Shown here: positions 1-4,934 of the stretch, piece by piece
How the letters are laid out: each line of letters starts with the position of its first letter
Numbering within the stretch: position 1 is the stretch's first letter
Origin: Methylotenera sp. UBA6020
GTDB taxonomy: Bacteria; Pseudomonadota; Gammaproteobacteria; Burkholderiales; Methylophilaceae
Length of the DNA: 5,363 nucleotides
Direction: 5' to 3'
Assembly (NCBI GenBank): GCA_002429455.1
Contig: DIZU01000103.1
Location: 1,469-6,831, forward strand
Notes under the pieces: model-generated
Told to the model about the DNA's origin: nothing
Seen by the model: only the letters and a program-made list of their open reading frames with translations
Databases searched by the model: none
Made by a program: the position numbers and the translations under genes

Positions 1-284
1 AAGTTTAAGCCTACGTTAGCTTTGCCCATGAGTGAGGTAAGTTCGTCATGCACGACCTGAATCACGGCTTGCCCAGGCGTTAAGCTTTGTAGAACCTCCT
101 TGCCCTGCGCACGCAATTTAACTTGCGCGATAAAATCTTTCACAACAGGCAAGGCAACATCGGCCTCCAGCAGCGCCATACGCACCTCACGCATGGCGTC
201 GGCAATGTTATCTTCCGTTAGCCGCGCTTGACCACGTAAATTTTTAATGACGCCTTGCAGGCGGTCGGTTAAGTTTTCTAGCAT
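1..284 (-). CDS. ffh: Signal recognition particle protein Ffh, N-terminal part (cut by window edge)
   Basis: Ffh is the cytoplasmic GTPase that binds 4.5S RNA and signal sequences and delivers nascent membrane proteins to FtsY and the Sec translocon. Translating the minus strand from the ATG at 284-282 gives 94 residues beginning MLENLTDRLQGVIKNLRGQA and running through LTEDNIADAMREVRMALLEA and LTPGQAVIQVVHDELTSLMG. This is the conserved N domain (four-helix bundle) of SRP54/Ffh. The G domain with its GTP-binding motifs and the M domain lie beyond base 1. A Shine-Dalgarno-like AAGAG (complement of 291-295) sits 6 nt before the ATG and supports this start. The gene is transcribed divergently from the YpjD-type gene at 391, an arrangement also found in E. 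coli (ffh/ypjD). Identification is firm although only about a fifth of the usual roughly 450 residues is visible. Confidence 0.95.
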   Translation of the reverse strand, partial: MLENLTDRLQGVIKNLRGQARLTEDNIADAMREVRMALLEADVALPVVKDFIAQVKLRAQGKEVLQSLTPGQAVIQVVHDELTSLMGKANVGLN

Positions 285-328
285 CGCGTACTCTTACAAA
301 TCATTAGAACGCAATTTTACATCAAGCT

Positions 329-334
329 ATTATA
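329..334 (-). promoter_or_regulatory. Candidate -10 box of the ffh promoter
   Basis: The minus strand reads a perfect TATAAT at 334-329, about 45 bases upstream of the ffh ATG, in the divergent intergenic region. The best -35 position at 17-bp spacing (357-352, TTATGG) matches TTGACA poorly, so the call rests on the -10 box and its position. No convincing promoter for the rightward gene was found in 285-390, although the region is AT-rich. Confidence 0.35.
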
Positions 335-390
335 TTTGAAGCATATTTGCGCCATAATTGCACTGTTATAAATTCATTGCGATATATTCC

Positions 391-1197
391 ATGCAAAAAT
401 TAATTCCTTATTTAGTGGTGGTGTTTATCTACTTGGCAGTGGCGGCTGATTTTTGGCGTAGCGCAAAAACACCGGCTAACCCGCAGTCGTTAAACCTACA
501 CAGCGCGATGATCGCGCTCGGGCTGATCATTCATGGCTGGCTGTTATACCAAGTCCTTTTTGAAAATGGCTTTAATTTAGGGTTTTTTAATGTGCTTTCG
601 GCGATATCCTGGCTTACCGTGCTTATTTACTGGGTGGCCGATTTAAAACACCAACTCACGAGCTTGCAAGCTTTTGTCCTGCCGCCAGCGGCTATTTTTG
701 CACTTTTGCCGGCCTCAAATGTAACCAATCACTTTCTACCTACAACTGAATCACCGTTATTTTTGGCGCATATCGCCATTGCATTGCTGGCTTACAGCTT
801 GTTTACTTTCGCGACTTTACATGCGCTCCTGATGACCATTGCCGAGCGTAGCCTGCATAACAAACCTACGCTCATCAAATTACCAAGCTTTCCACCCTTG
901 ATGGTGATGGAGACTTTGTTATTTAGAATTATCAGCCTGGGCTTTATTTTACTTACCATCACCCTGATAAGCGGCATGTTGTTTTCAGAGCAGATATTTG
1001 CAAAACCTATGCAGTTCAATCACAAAACCGTGTTTTCTATTGCCAGTTGGCTTATTTATGGTGGCTTATTGTTCGGTAGATATCAGTACGGCTGGCGTGG
1101 ACTTAAAGCCATCCGTTGGACGTTGGCAGGCTTCATGTTATTGCTACTGGCCTACGTGGGCAGTAAGTTTGTATTGCAAGTATTGTTACATCGTTAA
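391..1197 (+). CDS. CcsA/YpjD-family cytochrome c assembly-type inner membrane protein
   Basis: This is a 268-residue polytopic inner membrane protein with about eight hydrophobic segments (near residues 5-22, 38-57, 65-84, 93-108, 123-150, 175-197, 213-230 and 242-265). It resembles the YpjD (CorE) branch of the CcsA/CcmC heme-handling superfamily. The C-terminal run from H211 (HKTVFSIASW, then YGWRGLKAIRWTLAGF and LAYVGSKFV) is the most family-like part. H48, H127, H144 and H211 lie where histidines could coordinate heme, with H127 and H211 as the likely conserved pair. The tryptophan-rich WWD motif of true CcmC/CcsA is not visible, so direct heme delivery is unproven; YpjD homologues have also been linked to metal tolerance. 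The frame opens upstream with a TTG at 358. The ATG at 391 is preferred because the hydrophobic N-terminus starts there, though neither has a clear ribosome binding site. The divergent ffh neighbour matches known YpjD context. Confidence 0.85.
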   Translation: MQKLIPYLVVVFIYLAVAADFWRSAKTPANPQSLNLHSAMIALGLIIHGWLLYQVLFENGFNLGFFNVLSAISWLTVLIYWVADLKHQLTSLQAFVLPPAAIFALLPASNVTNHFLPTTESPLFLAHIAIALLAYSLFTFATLHALLMTIAERSLHNKPTLIKLPSFPPLMVMETLLFRIISLGFILLTITLISGMLFSEQIFAKPMQFNHKTVFSIASWLIYGGLLFGRYQYGWRGLKAIRWTLAGFMLLLLAYVGSKFVLQVLLHR

Positions 1198-1214
1198 ATG
1201 CAACAATACTTTTA
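1178..1214 (+). terminator. Hairpin terminator between convergent genes
   Basis: A perfect 10-bp inverted repeat, AAGTATTGTT (1178-1187) and AACAATACTT (1202-1211), encloses a 14-base spacer in which CA/TG (1189-1190 with 1199-1200) can add two more pairs. On the plus strand it leads into a short T run (CTTTTAG), consistent with Rho-independent termination of the YpjD-like gene. The left arm lies inside the end of that gene and the right arm touches the TAA stop (1214-1212) of the convergent phosphatase, so the hairpin may serve both genes. On the minus strand there is no T run after the stem, so termination that way is less certain. Confidence 0.65.
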
Positions 1215-1892
1215 GCGCAAGCTAATCTGTGGCCAGCCCTGCTGCTTTGCGTAAGCGCTCAATGTATCATCGGCATCTACCGCTACCGGGGAAGTGACCA
1301 GTTTCATTAGCGGCAAATCATTATGCGAGTCACTATAAAAATAACTGGTTTCAAAGTCACTTAACTGTAGACCGCGCTCTGCCAACCATTGATTGATGCG
1401 CGTTACTTTACCCTCTTTAAAGCTGGGCACGCCACTCACACCGCCCGTGTACTCGCCATTCACCATTTCAGGATCGGTGCCGATTAAATATTCGATACCG
1501 TAAGCGGCGGCAATAGGCTTAGTCACAAAGCTATTGGTCGCAGTAATCACCAGGCATAAATCACCTTGCGCTTTGTGTTTATCGACCAAGTCTTGTGCTT
1601 TTTGCGTCATCATCGGGCGGATAACTTGATCCATATATTTTAGGTGCAGCTCTTCTAAGCGTTTTTTAGGGTGTTGCGAAAGTAGCTTTAATTGAAACTC
1701 TAAAAACTTGTAGATATCCAAGTTGCCATTTTTATAGTCCAGGTAAAACTGTTCGTTACGCTCGTGATGTGTTTTCGCATCAAGCAAACCCTCACCGATC
1801 AAAAACAAACTCCAGTTGTAGTCGCTATCGCCGGCAAGCAAGGTGTTATCAAGGTCAAATAAAGCTAAGTTTTGCATAAGGTTTTGTTTCAT
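1212..1892 (-). CDS. HAD-IB family phosphatase (SerB-like hydrolase)
   Basis: This is a soluble haloacid dehalogenase-superfamily phosphohydrolase of subclass IB, 226 residues from the ATG at 1892. Motif I is FDLDNTLLAGDSD with nucleophile D13 and acid/base D15. Motif II is VITATN with T117. The motif III lysine is K162 in FKEGKVTR. Motif IV is YSDSHNDLPL with D188 and D192 for Mg2+. The helical cap between motifs I and II (about 20-100) is of the C1 type. Relatives include phosphoserine phosphatase, histidinol-phosphate phosphatase and CicA-like proteins; the substrate cannot be read from the sequence. The frame also allows a GTG at 1904, overlapping the upstream gene by 11 bases, and an ATG at 1877, which would fit the usual short N-terminus of the family. 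The ATG at 1892 lies one base after the upstream stop (TAATATG), which suggests translational coupling with the exporter gene. No strong ribosome binding site marks any of the three. Confidence 0.88.
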   Translation of the reverse strand: MKQNLMQNLALFDLDNTLLAGDSDYNWSLFLIGEGLLDAKTHHERNEQFYLDYKNGNLDIYKFLEFQLKLLSQHPKKRLEELHLKYMDQVIRPMMTQKAQDLVDKHKAQGDLCLVITATNSFVTKPIAAAYGIEYLIGTDPEMVNGEYTGGVSGVPSFKEGKVTRINQWLAERGLQLSDFETSYFYSDSHNDLPLMKLVTSPVAVDADDTLSAYAKQQGWPQISLR

Positions 1893-1893
1893 A

Positions 1894-2793
1894 TTAAATT
1901 TCACTAATAATTTCTTTGGTAATTTCTTTGGTATTTGCAGAGAGCACTAAAAACACACCCACTAAAACCACACCGAGCGCTATAAACTCTATAGGCACAA
2001 TGTGTTCGTTAGCCAACCAAATGCCAACGATGAATGCCACCACAGGGTTAACAAAGGTATTGCTGCTTGCCACCAGCGGACGCACTGCTTTCAGTAAATA
2101 CAGATACGCACTGTAGGTCACTAACGAACTGAGCACCACCAAAAATAACATCGCAGCCCATGACTTTAGACTTACAGTTTGCGGCCAAGTATCCCCATGC
2201 AAAGCGCTCATGAGTAACAGCGCCACGCCACCTGCCAACATTTGTGCCGCACTTGCCATTAAACCTTGCGGCATCGCCAGGTGCTTACCCCACACCGAGC
2301 CAAACGCCCAAGTGGCCGCAGCAAAAATCAGTAACAACGCACTGGTTAAATCGCCATGCAAACTACCACCAACATTTAACAGGACAATACCAACAAAGCC
2401 AACGACGATGCCTAGCCACTCTTTGGATGTGATTTTATGCCCCCAAACAGAGGCGAAAATCGCCATCCAAATGGGCACAGTCGCGATAGAAAGTGCCGCC
2501 ACGCTGGATGATACCGTTTGCTGCACATAACACACTGTGCCATTACCTAAAGCAGGTAACAAGATACCCACCACGGTTGCGCCAAGCCACTGCTGCTTTG
2601 TGGGATTCGGTGCACCTAAGCAGCGCATAACAATGTATAAAATCACCCCGGCAATGGTAAAACGTGTACCCGCCATCAAAAATGGCGGAAAGCTTTCTAT
2701 GCCAAAACGGATAGCGAGATAGGTTGAACCCCAAATAAAATAGGTGCAAAACAGCGCTAAAACAATCAACAGGCTTTGGTTTTTATTACTCAT
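1894..2793 (-). CDS. yedA: EamA/DMT-superfamily drug/metabolite exporter, YedA type
   Basis: This 299-residue inner membrane transporter has about ten hydrophobic helices arranged as two EamA repeats (about residues 10-141 and 150-287). Hallmarks shared with E. coli YedA are YFIWGSTYLAIRFGIESFPP near the N-terminus, LMAGTRF, ALGNGTVCYV, VATVP-like IATVPIWMA, WAFGSVWGKHLAMPQGLMAS at the start of the second repeat, and NTFVNPVVAFIVG near the end. Family members are thought to export amino acids, metabolites or drugs by proton exchange; the substrate here is unknown. The ATG at 2793 starts a short polar segment (MSNKNQS) directly before the first helix, as expected, although no clear Shine-Dalgarno is visible. 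The phosphatase gene follows one base after its TAA, so the two are probably one transcript. The extreme C-terminus (TKEITKEI) is encoded by a 12-bp tandem duplication. Confidence 0.9.
   Translation of the reverse strand: MSNKNQSLLIVLALFCTYFIWGSTYLAIRFGIESFPPFLMAGTRFTIAGVILYIVMRCLGAPNPTKQQWLGATVVGILLPALGNGTVCYVQQTVSSSVAALSIATVPIWMAIFASVWGHKITSKEWLGIVVGFVGIVLLNVGGSLHGDLTSALLLIFAAATWAFGSVWGKHLAMPQGLMASAAQMLAGGVALLLMSALHGDTWPQTVSLKSWAAMLFLVVLSSLVTYSAYLYLLKAVRPLVASSNTFVNPVVAFIVGIWLANEHIVPIEFIALGVVLVGVFLVLSANTKEITKEIISEI
1908..1931. repeat. Two perfect tandem copies of a 12-bp unit
   Basis: The unit TAATTTCTTTGG occurs twice head to tail at 1908-1919 and 1920-1931. It lies inside the last codons of the exporter gene and produces the duplicated TKEI/TKEI in the protein. 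The length is a multiple of three, so the frame is kept. It looks like replication slippage in a permissive C-terminal tail. Confidence 0.8.
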
Positions 2794-2813
2794 ATTTCGA
2801 TTGTATATTTGTT

Positions 2814-2895
2814 AAATCGGCCAAAACGCGGCGCTTGAGCGCAGACAGTACGTTAAGTACGGCAAGCGAAAAGCAACGAAGCATTCGGTCGATTT
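2814..2895. repeat. Nested inverted-repeat intergenic element between leuA and yedA
   Basis: Most of the 111-bp gap is one symmetric block. Outer arms are AAATCGGCC (2814-2822) and GGTCGATTT (2887-2895), which pair with one G-T wobble. Middle arms are CGCTTG (2832-2837) and CAAGCG (2863-2868). The centre is GTACGTTAAGTAC (2848-2860) with self-complementary GTAC ends. A small local hairpin GCGC-TTGA-GCGC occupies 2831-2842. No reading frame of note is present. The architecture suits a dispersed REP-like palindromic repeat or an RNA-forming element at the 3' end of leuA. Whether it recurs in the genome cannot be seen from one window. Confidence 0.5.
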
Positions 2896-2906
2896 TACGA
2901 AAAATC
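2891..2906 (-). terminator. Possible weak terminator hairpin at the end of leuA
   Basis: On the minus strand GATTTT-TCGT-AAAATC (2906-2891) forms a perfect 6-bp stem with a 4-base loop that overlaps the leuA TGA stop. The stem is AT-rich and is not followed by a T run, so it is a poor Rho-independent terminator alone. It merges into the larger inverted-repeat block and may only be part of that structure. Confidence 0.25.
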
Positions 2907-4458
2907 ACACCTGTGGGTGAGCGCGCTCGGACTTGGACTGTATCTTATTAAGCGCATTCAAATATGCCTTTACCGAGGCAACCACAATATCGGTATCCGC
3001 GCCCTGTCCGTTCACAATACGCCCGCCCTTAGAAAGCCGCACGGTCACCTCACCCTGCGCATCTGTGCCACTGGTAATATTGTTCACCGAATAAAGTTGC
3101 AATTCGGCACCGCTCTGCACCATTGTTTCAATCGCCTTGAAAGCTGCGTCTACCGGACCGCCGCCGTCGGATTCTGCACGGCTTTCTACGCCATTTTCTG
3201 ACAAGGTAATGATGGCATGCGGCACTTCACCCGTAATAGATGCGACCTGCAAATACACAAGTTTGAAGTGTTCTGTCGCTTCTGAAATGAACTCATCGCT
3301 GACCAAAGCGTGCAAATCTTCATCAAAAATTTCAGATTTCTTATCTGCTAAAGTTTTGAAGCGGGCAAACGTGGCGTTTAACAAATCCTCGGTATCAAGC
3401 TCAATGCCCAACTCTTTCAAACGGGTTCTGAAGGCGTTACGGCCAGACAACTTGCCAAGTGTTAATTTATTAGCCCCCCAACCCACATCTTCTGCACGCA
3501 TGATTTCATAGGTTTCACGGTGTTTCAACACGCCATCTTGATGGATACCAGACTCATGCGCAAACGCGTTTGCCCCTACTATCGCCTTATTCGGTTGCAC
3601 TGGGTAGCCGGTAATGGTCGAAACTAATTTGCTTGTTGGTACGATCTGAGTCGTATCAATACGCGTGGTTAAGTTAAACACATCGTTACGTGTCTTAATC
3701 GCCATCACGATTTCTTCAAGGCTGGCATTACCAGCGCGTTCACCTAAGCCGTTAATCGTACATTCCACTTGGCGTGCACCACCCATCACCGCTGCCAATG
3801 AGTTGGCCACCGCCATGCCAAGGTCGTTATGGCAATGTGTTGACCACACCACTTTATCGCTGTTCGGCACACGCGCTATCAATTCACGCATACGCTCGCC
3901 CCAAGGCGCGGGGATGGAATAACCAACCGTATCAGGCACGTTAATGGTTGTAGCACCGGCTTTAATCACCGCATCAAATATGCGAATCAAAAAGTCCATC
4001 TCTGAGCGCACTGCATCTTCTGCCGAAAATTCCACGTCATCGGTATATTCCAACGCCCATTTCACCGCCTGTACCGCACGTTCGACGACTTGATCTTCCG
4101 TCATGCGAAGCTTGTTTTCCATGTGGATTTTACTGGTAGCGATGAACGTATGGATACGCCCATTCTTTTCATCATGCATCATGGCTGGCTGAATGGCTTC
4201 ACCCGCGCGACGTACGTCGTTTTCACTGGCTCTCGCAAGCGAACATACCGTTGAGTTTTTAATAATTCTGGCAATTTCCTGGATTGCATCAAAATCGCCC
4301 GGACTCGCCGCGGCAAAGCCAGCCTCAATCACGTTCACCCCCAATTTTTCGAGCTGGCGCGCAATACGGATTTTTTCTTCTTTGGTCATGGCTGCGCCGG
4401 GGCTTTGCTCACCATCGCGCAAGGTAGTATCAAAAATAATAATTTGCTCTTGTTTCAT
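2905..4458 (-). CDS. leuA: 2-isopropylmalate synthase
   Basis: LeuA condenses acetyl-CoA with 2-oxoisovalerate to 2-isopropylmalate, the committed step of leucine synthesis, in the cytoplasm. From the ATG at 4458 the protein has 517 residues, normal for the bacterial type. The DRE-TIM barrel starts with [15 protein letters not shown] (R14 catalytic, D15 metal ligand). It continues with HCHNDLG (H208 and H210 bind the divalent metal), NGLGERAGN (about 236-244) and [18 protein letters not shown] (about 301-318). The C-terminal regulatory domain (about 395-505) is intact, including [15 protein letters not shown], so leucine feedback inhibition is expected. The frame also has an ATG at 4464. The 4458 start is chosen because the AGGA at 4469-4466 lies 7 nt before it but only 1 nt before 4464. 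pssA lies upstream on the same strand, a recognised betaproteobacterial order, but the 476-bp gap suggests leuA has its own promoter. Confidence 0.97.
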   Translation of the reverse strand: MKQEQIIIFDTTLRDGEQSPGAAMTKEEKIRIARQLEKLGVNVIEAGFAAASPGDFDAIQEIARIIKNSTVCSLARASENDVRRAGEAIQPAMMHDEKNGRIHTFIATSKIHMENKLRMTEDQVVERAVQAVKWALEYTDDVEFSAEDAVRSEMDFLIRIFDAVIKAGATTINVPDTVGYSIPAPWGERMRELIARVPNSDKVVWSTHCHNDLGMAVANSLAAVMGGARQVECTINGLGERAGNASLEEIVMAIKTRNDVFNLTTRIDTTQIVPTSKLVSTITGYPVQPNKAIVGANAFAHESGIHQDGVLKHRETYEIMRAEDVGWGANKLTLGKLSGRNAFRTRLKELGIELDTEDLLNATFARFKTLADKKSEIFDEDLHALVSDEFISEATEHFKLVYLQVASITGEVPHAIITLSENGVESRAESDGGGPVDAAFKAIETMVQSGAELQLYSVNNITSGTDAQGEVTVRLSKGGRIVNGQGADTDIVVASVKAYLNALNKIQSKSERAHPQV

Positions 4459-4465
4459 CGTCATT

Positions 4466-4487
4466 TCCTAACTTTTTATTCAGTATA
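4466..4487 (-). promoter_or_regulatory. Candidate leuA -10 box and ribosome binding site
   Basis: The minus strand carries TATACT at 4487-4482 (5 of 6 matches to TATAAT), then about 12 bases later TTAGGAAATG with AGGA at 4469-4466, ideally spaced for the ATG at 4458. Transcription would begin near 4475 with a leader of under 20 bases. No good -35 hexamer is found at 16-19 bp spacing, which would suit an activator-dependent promoter; that is inference. Confidence 0.4.
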
Positions 4488-4518
4488 ATTCTTAGTTGGA
4501 TTAAATTCTTGAAAATCA

Positions 4519-4534
4519 TAAGATTTTAATCTTA
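4519..4534. promoter_or_regulatory. Perfect 7-bp dyad upstream of leuA, possible operator
   Basis: TAAGATT-TT-AATCTTA is a perfect inverted repeat with a 2-base centre. Its midpoint lies about 50 bases upstream of the transcription start predicted from the TATACT box, a usual position for an activator site such as one for a LysR- or Lrp-type regulator. The region is AT-rich, so chance symmetry is possible, and no regulator gene is in the window. Confidence 0.35.
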
Positions 4535-4626
4535 AAATTTGGCTCAAACTTATAATTAACGTTAAGCGAGCTTCGCACTGCATTTTTAAATGTGGCGGGC
4601 TTAGTACAGAGTGTGGGGGAGTATAG

Positions 4627-4664
4627 TTTGCGCGCTAGCGCAGTGCGTGAGCACGCAGCGCAAA
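4627..4664. other. GC-rich stem-loop at the end of the small open frame
   Basis: Outer arms TTTGCGC (4627-4633) and GCGCAAA (4658-4664) are exact complements. Inside, the minus strand reads TGCGTG-CT-CACGCA, a strong stem, with an alternative pairing through GCGC at 4638-4641. The perfect palindrome GCGCTAGCGC (4632-4641) holds the TAG stop of the small open frame. There is no T run on either side, so it is not a classic terminator, but it would form a stable RNA structure that could protect or end a transcript from pssA or from the small gene. Confidence 0.45.
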
Positions 4665-4805
4665 TAACGGCTGCAGGCTGCCGCCGGTACGCAAAGCATG
4701 ATTGCGCAGCGTAGCCGCACGTGACGCAAGCATTTTGCGTAAAACTAATGCGCTCGCCATAAAGCTGAGCGCATAAAAAACTATTGAAATATGTAAATTG
4801 AACAT
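4635..4805 (-). CDS. Possible small membrane protein, 56 residues, unrecognised
   Basis: From the ATG at 4805 to the TAG at 4637-4635 the minus strand encodes 56 residues starting MFNLHISIVFYALSFMASAL. Residues 4-22 form one hydrophobic helix. The rest is an Ala/Leu/Arg-rich tail with two similar pieces, LRNHALR (33-39) and LRAHALR (50-56). It has six Arg, one Lys, four His and no Asp or Glu. All six Arg codons are CGC or CGT, and Gly and Pro use GGC and CCG, as in a genuinely translated gene. A promoter candidate lies directly upstream, but with no Shine-Dalgarno: the message would have only about three bases before the ATG, implying leaderless-type initiation. I do not recognise a family. 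It might be a small membrane or toxin-like protein, a leader peptide for leuA, a remnant of a longer gene, or chance coding in a structured RNA. Confidence 0.35.
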   Translation of the reverse strand: MFNLHISIVFYALSFMASALVLRKMLASRAATLRNHALRTGGSLQPLFALRAHALR

Positions 4806-4814
4806 AGTGAGAGA

Positions 4815-4843
4815 AATATAGTGTTTTTTACCACACTCTGCAA
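4815..4843 (-). promoter_or_regulatory. Candidate sigma70 promoter in the pssA-leuA gap
   Basis: On the minus strand TTGCAG (4843-4838) and TATATT (4820-4815) are separated by exactly 17 bases. The -10 box matches 5 of 6 consensus positions and the -35 matches its TTG core. Initiation about 7 bases on (near 4808) would place the start site three bases before the ATG of the small open frame at 4805. It may drive that frame, a small RNA, or a long leader into leuA. The -35 box overlaps the right arm of the 10-bp inverted repeat. Confidence 0.45.
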
Positions 4844-4865
4844 GCGTTTAAGTAGTTGAATTTAC

Positions 4866-4880
4866 TTATCATCATGATAA
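4866..4880. promoter_or_regulatory. Perfect 15-bp dyad upstream of the gap promoter
   Basis: TTATCAT-C-ATGATAA is a perfect 7-1-7 inverted repeat about 60-70 bases upstream of the predicted start at 4808. On the plus strand it is followed by six T (4881-4886), so it could also act as a weak leftover terminator in that direction. The half-site order is the reverse of a Fur 7-1-7 box, so iron regulation is not supported. A protein-binding site is possible but unassigned. Confidence 0.35.
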
Positions 4881-4934
4881 TTTTTTCATTCAAATCTATA
4901 CTTAGCTAACTAAAATTAGGTATCAACAGGTTCA

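Larger units (their letters stand above)
4607..4840. repeat. Perfect 10-bp inverted repeat bracketing a GC-rich block
   Basis: CAGAGTGTGG at 4607-4616 and its exact complement CCACACTCTG at 4831-4840 bracket 214 bases that contain the GC-rich block and the small open frame. No matching direct duplication is visible outside the arms, and no transposase is present. The pair could be ends of a decayed miniature element, a long-range RNA or DNA pairing, two binding sites for one protein, or chance. A 10-bp match in a gap of this size is only moderately unlikely by chance. Confidence 0.3.

Noticed and set aside
358..390. TTG start extending the YpjD-like protein by 11 residues
   Set aside because: No ribosome binding site, and the extra residues (MHCYKFIAIYS) precede a normal membrane-protein N-terminus that begins at the ATG at 391.
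1893..1904. GTG start at 1904 for the phosphatase
   Set aside because: It would overlap the exporter gene by 11 bases without a clear ribosome binding site; the ATG at 1892, one base after the stop, is the simpler coupled start.
2137..2530. Plus-strand frames across the exporter gene and similar plus-strand frames across leuA
   Set aside because: They are opposite-strand shadows of well-identified genes, with low-complexity, family-less translations and no ribosome binding sites.
4459..4464. Upstream ATG at 4464 for leuA
   Set aside because: The AGGA motif is only 1 nt from it but 7 nt from the ATG at 4458.
4627..4740. tRNA, 6S RNA or other known RNA gene in the GC-rich block
   Set aside because: No cloverleaf, T-loop or 6S-like architecture could be drawn; only local stems are visible.
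4607..4840. Complete insertion sequence
   Set aside because: No transposase frame, only 10-bp arms and no flanking target duplication.
4866..4880. Fur box
   Set aside because: Half-sites are in the opposite order to the TGATAAT-n-ATTATCA model.
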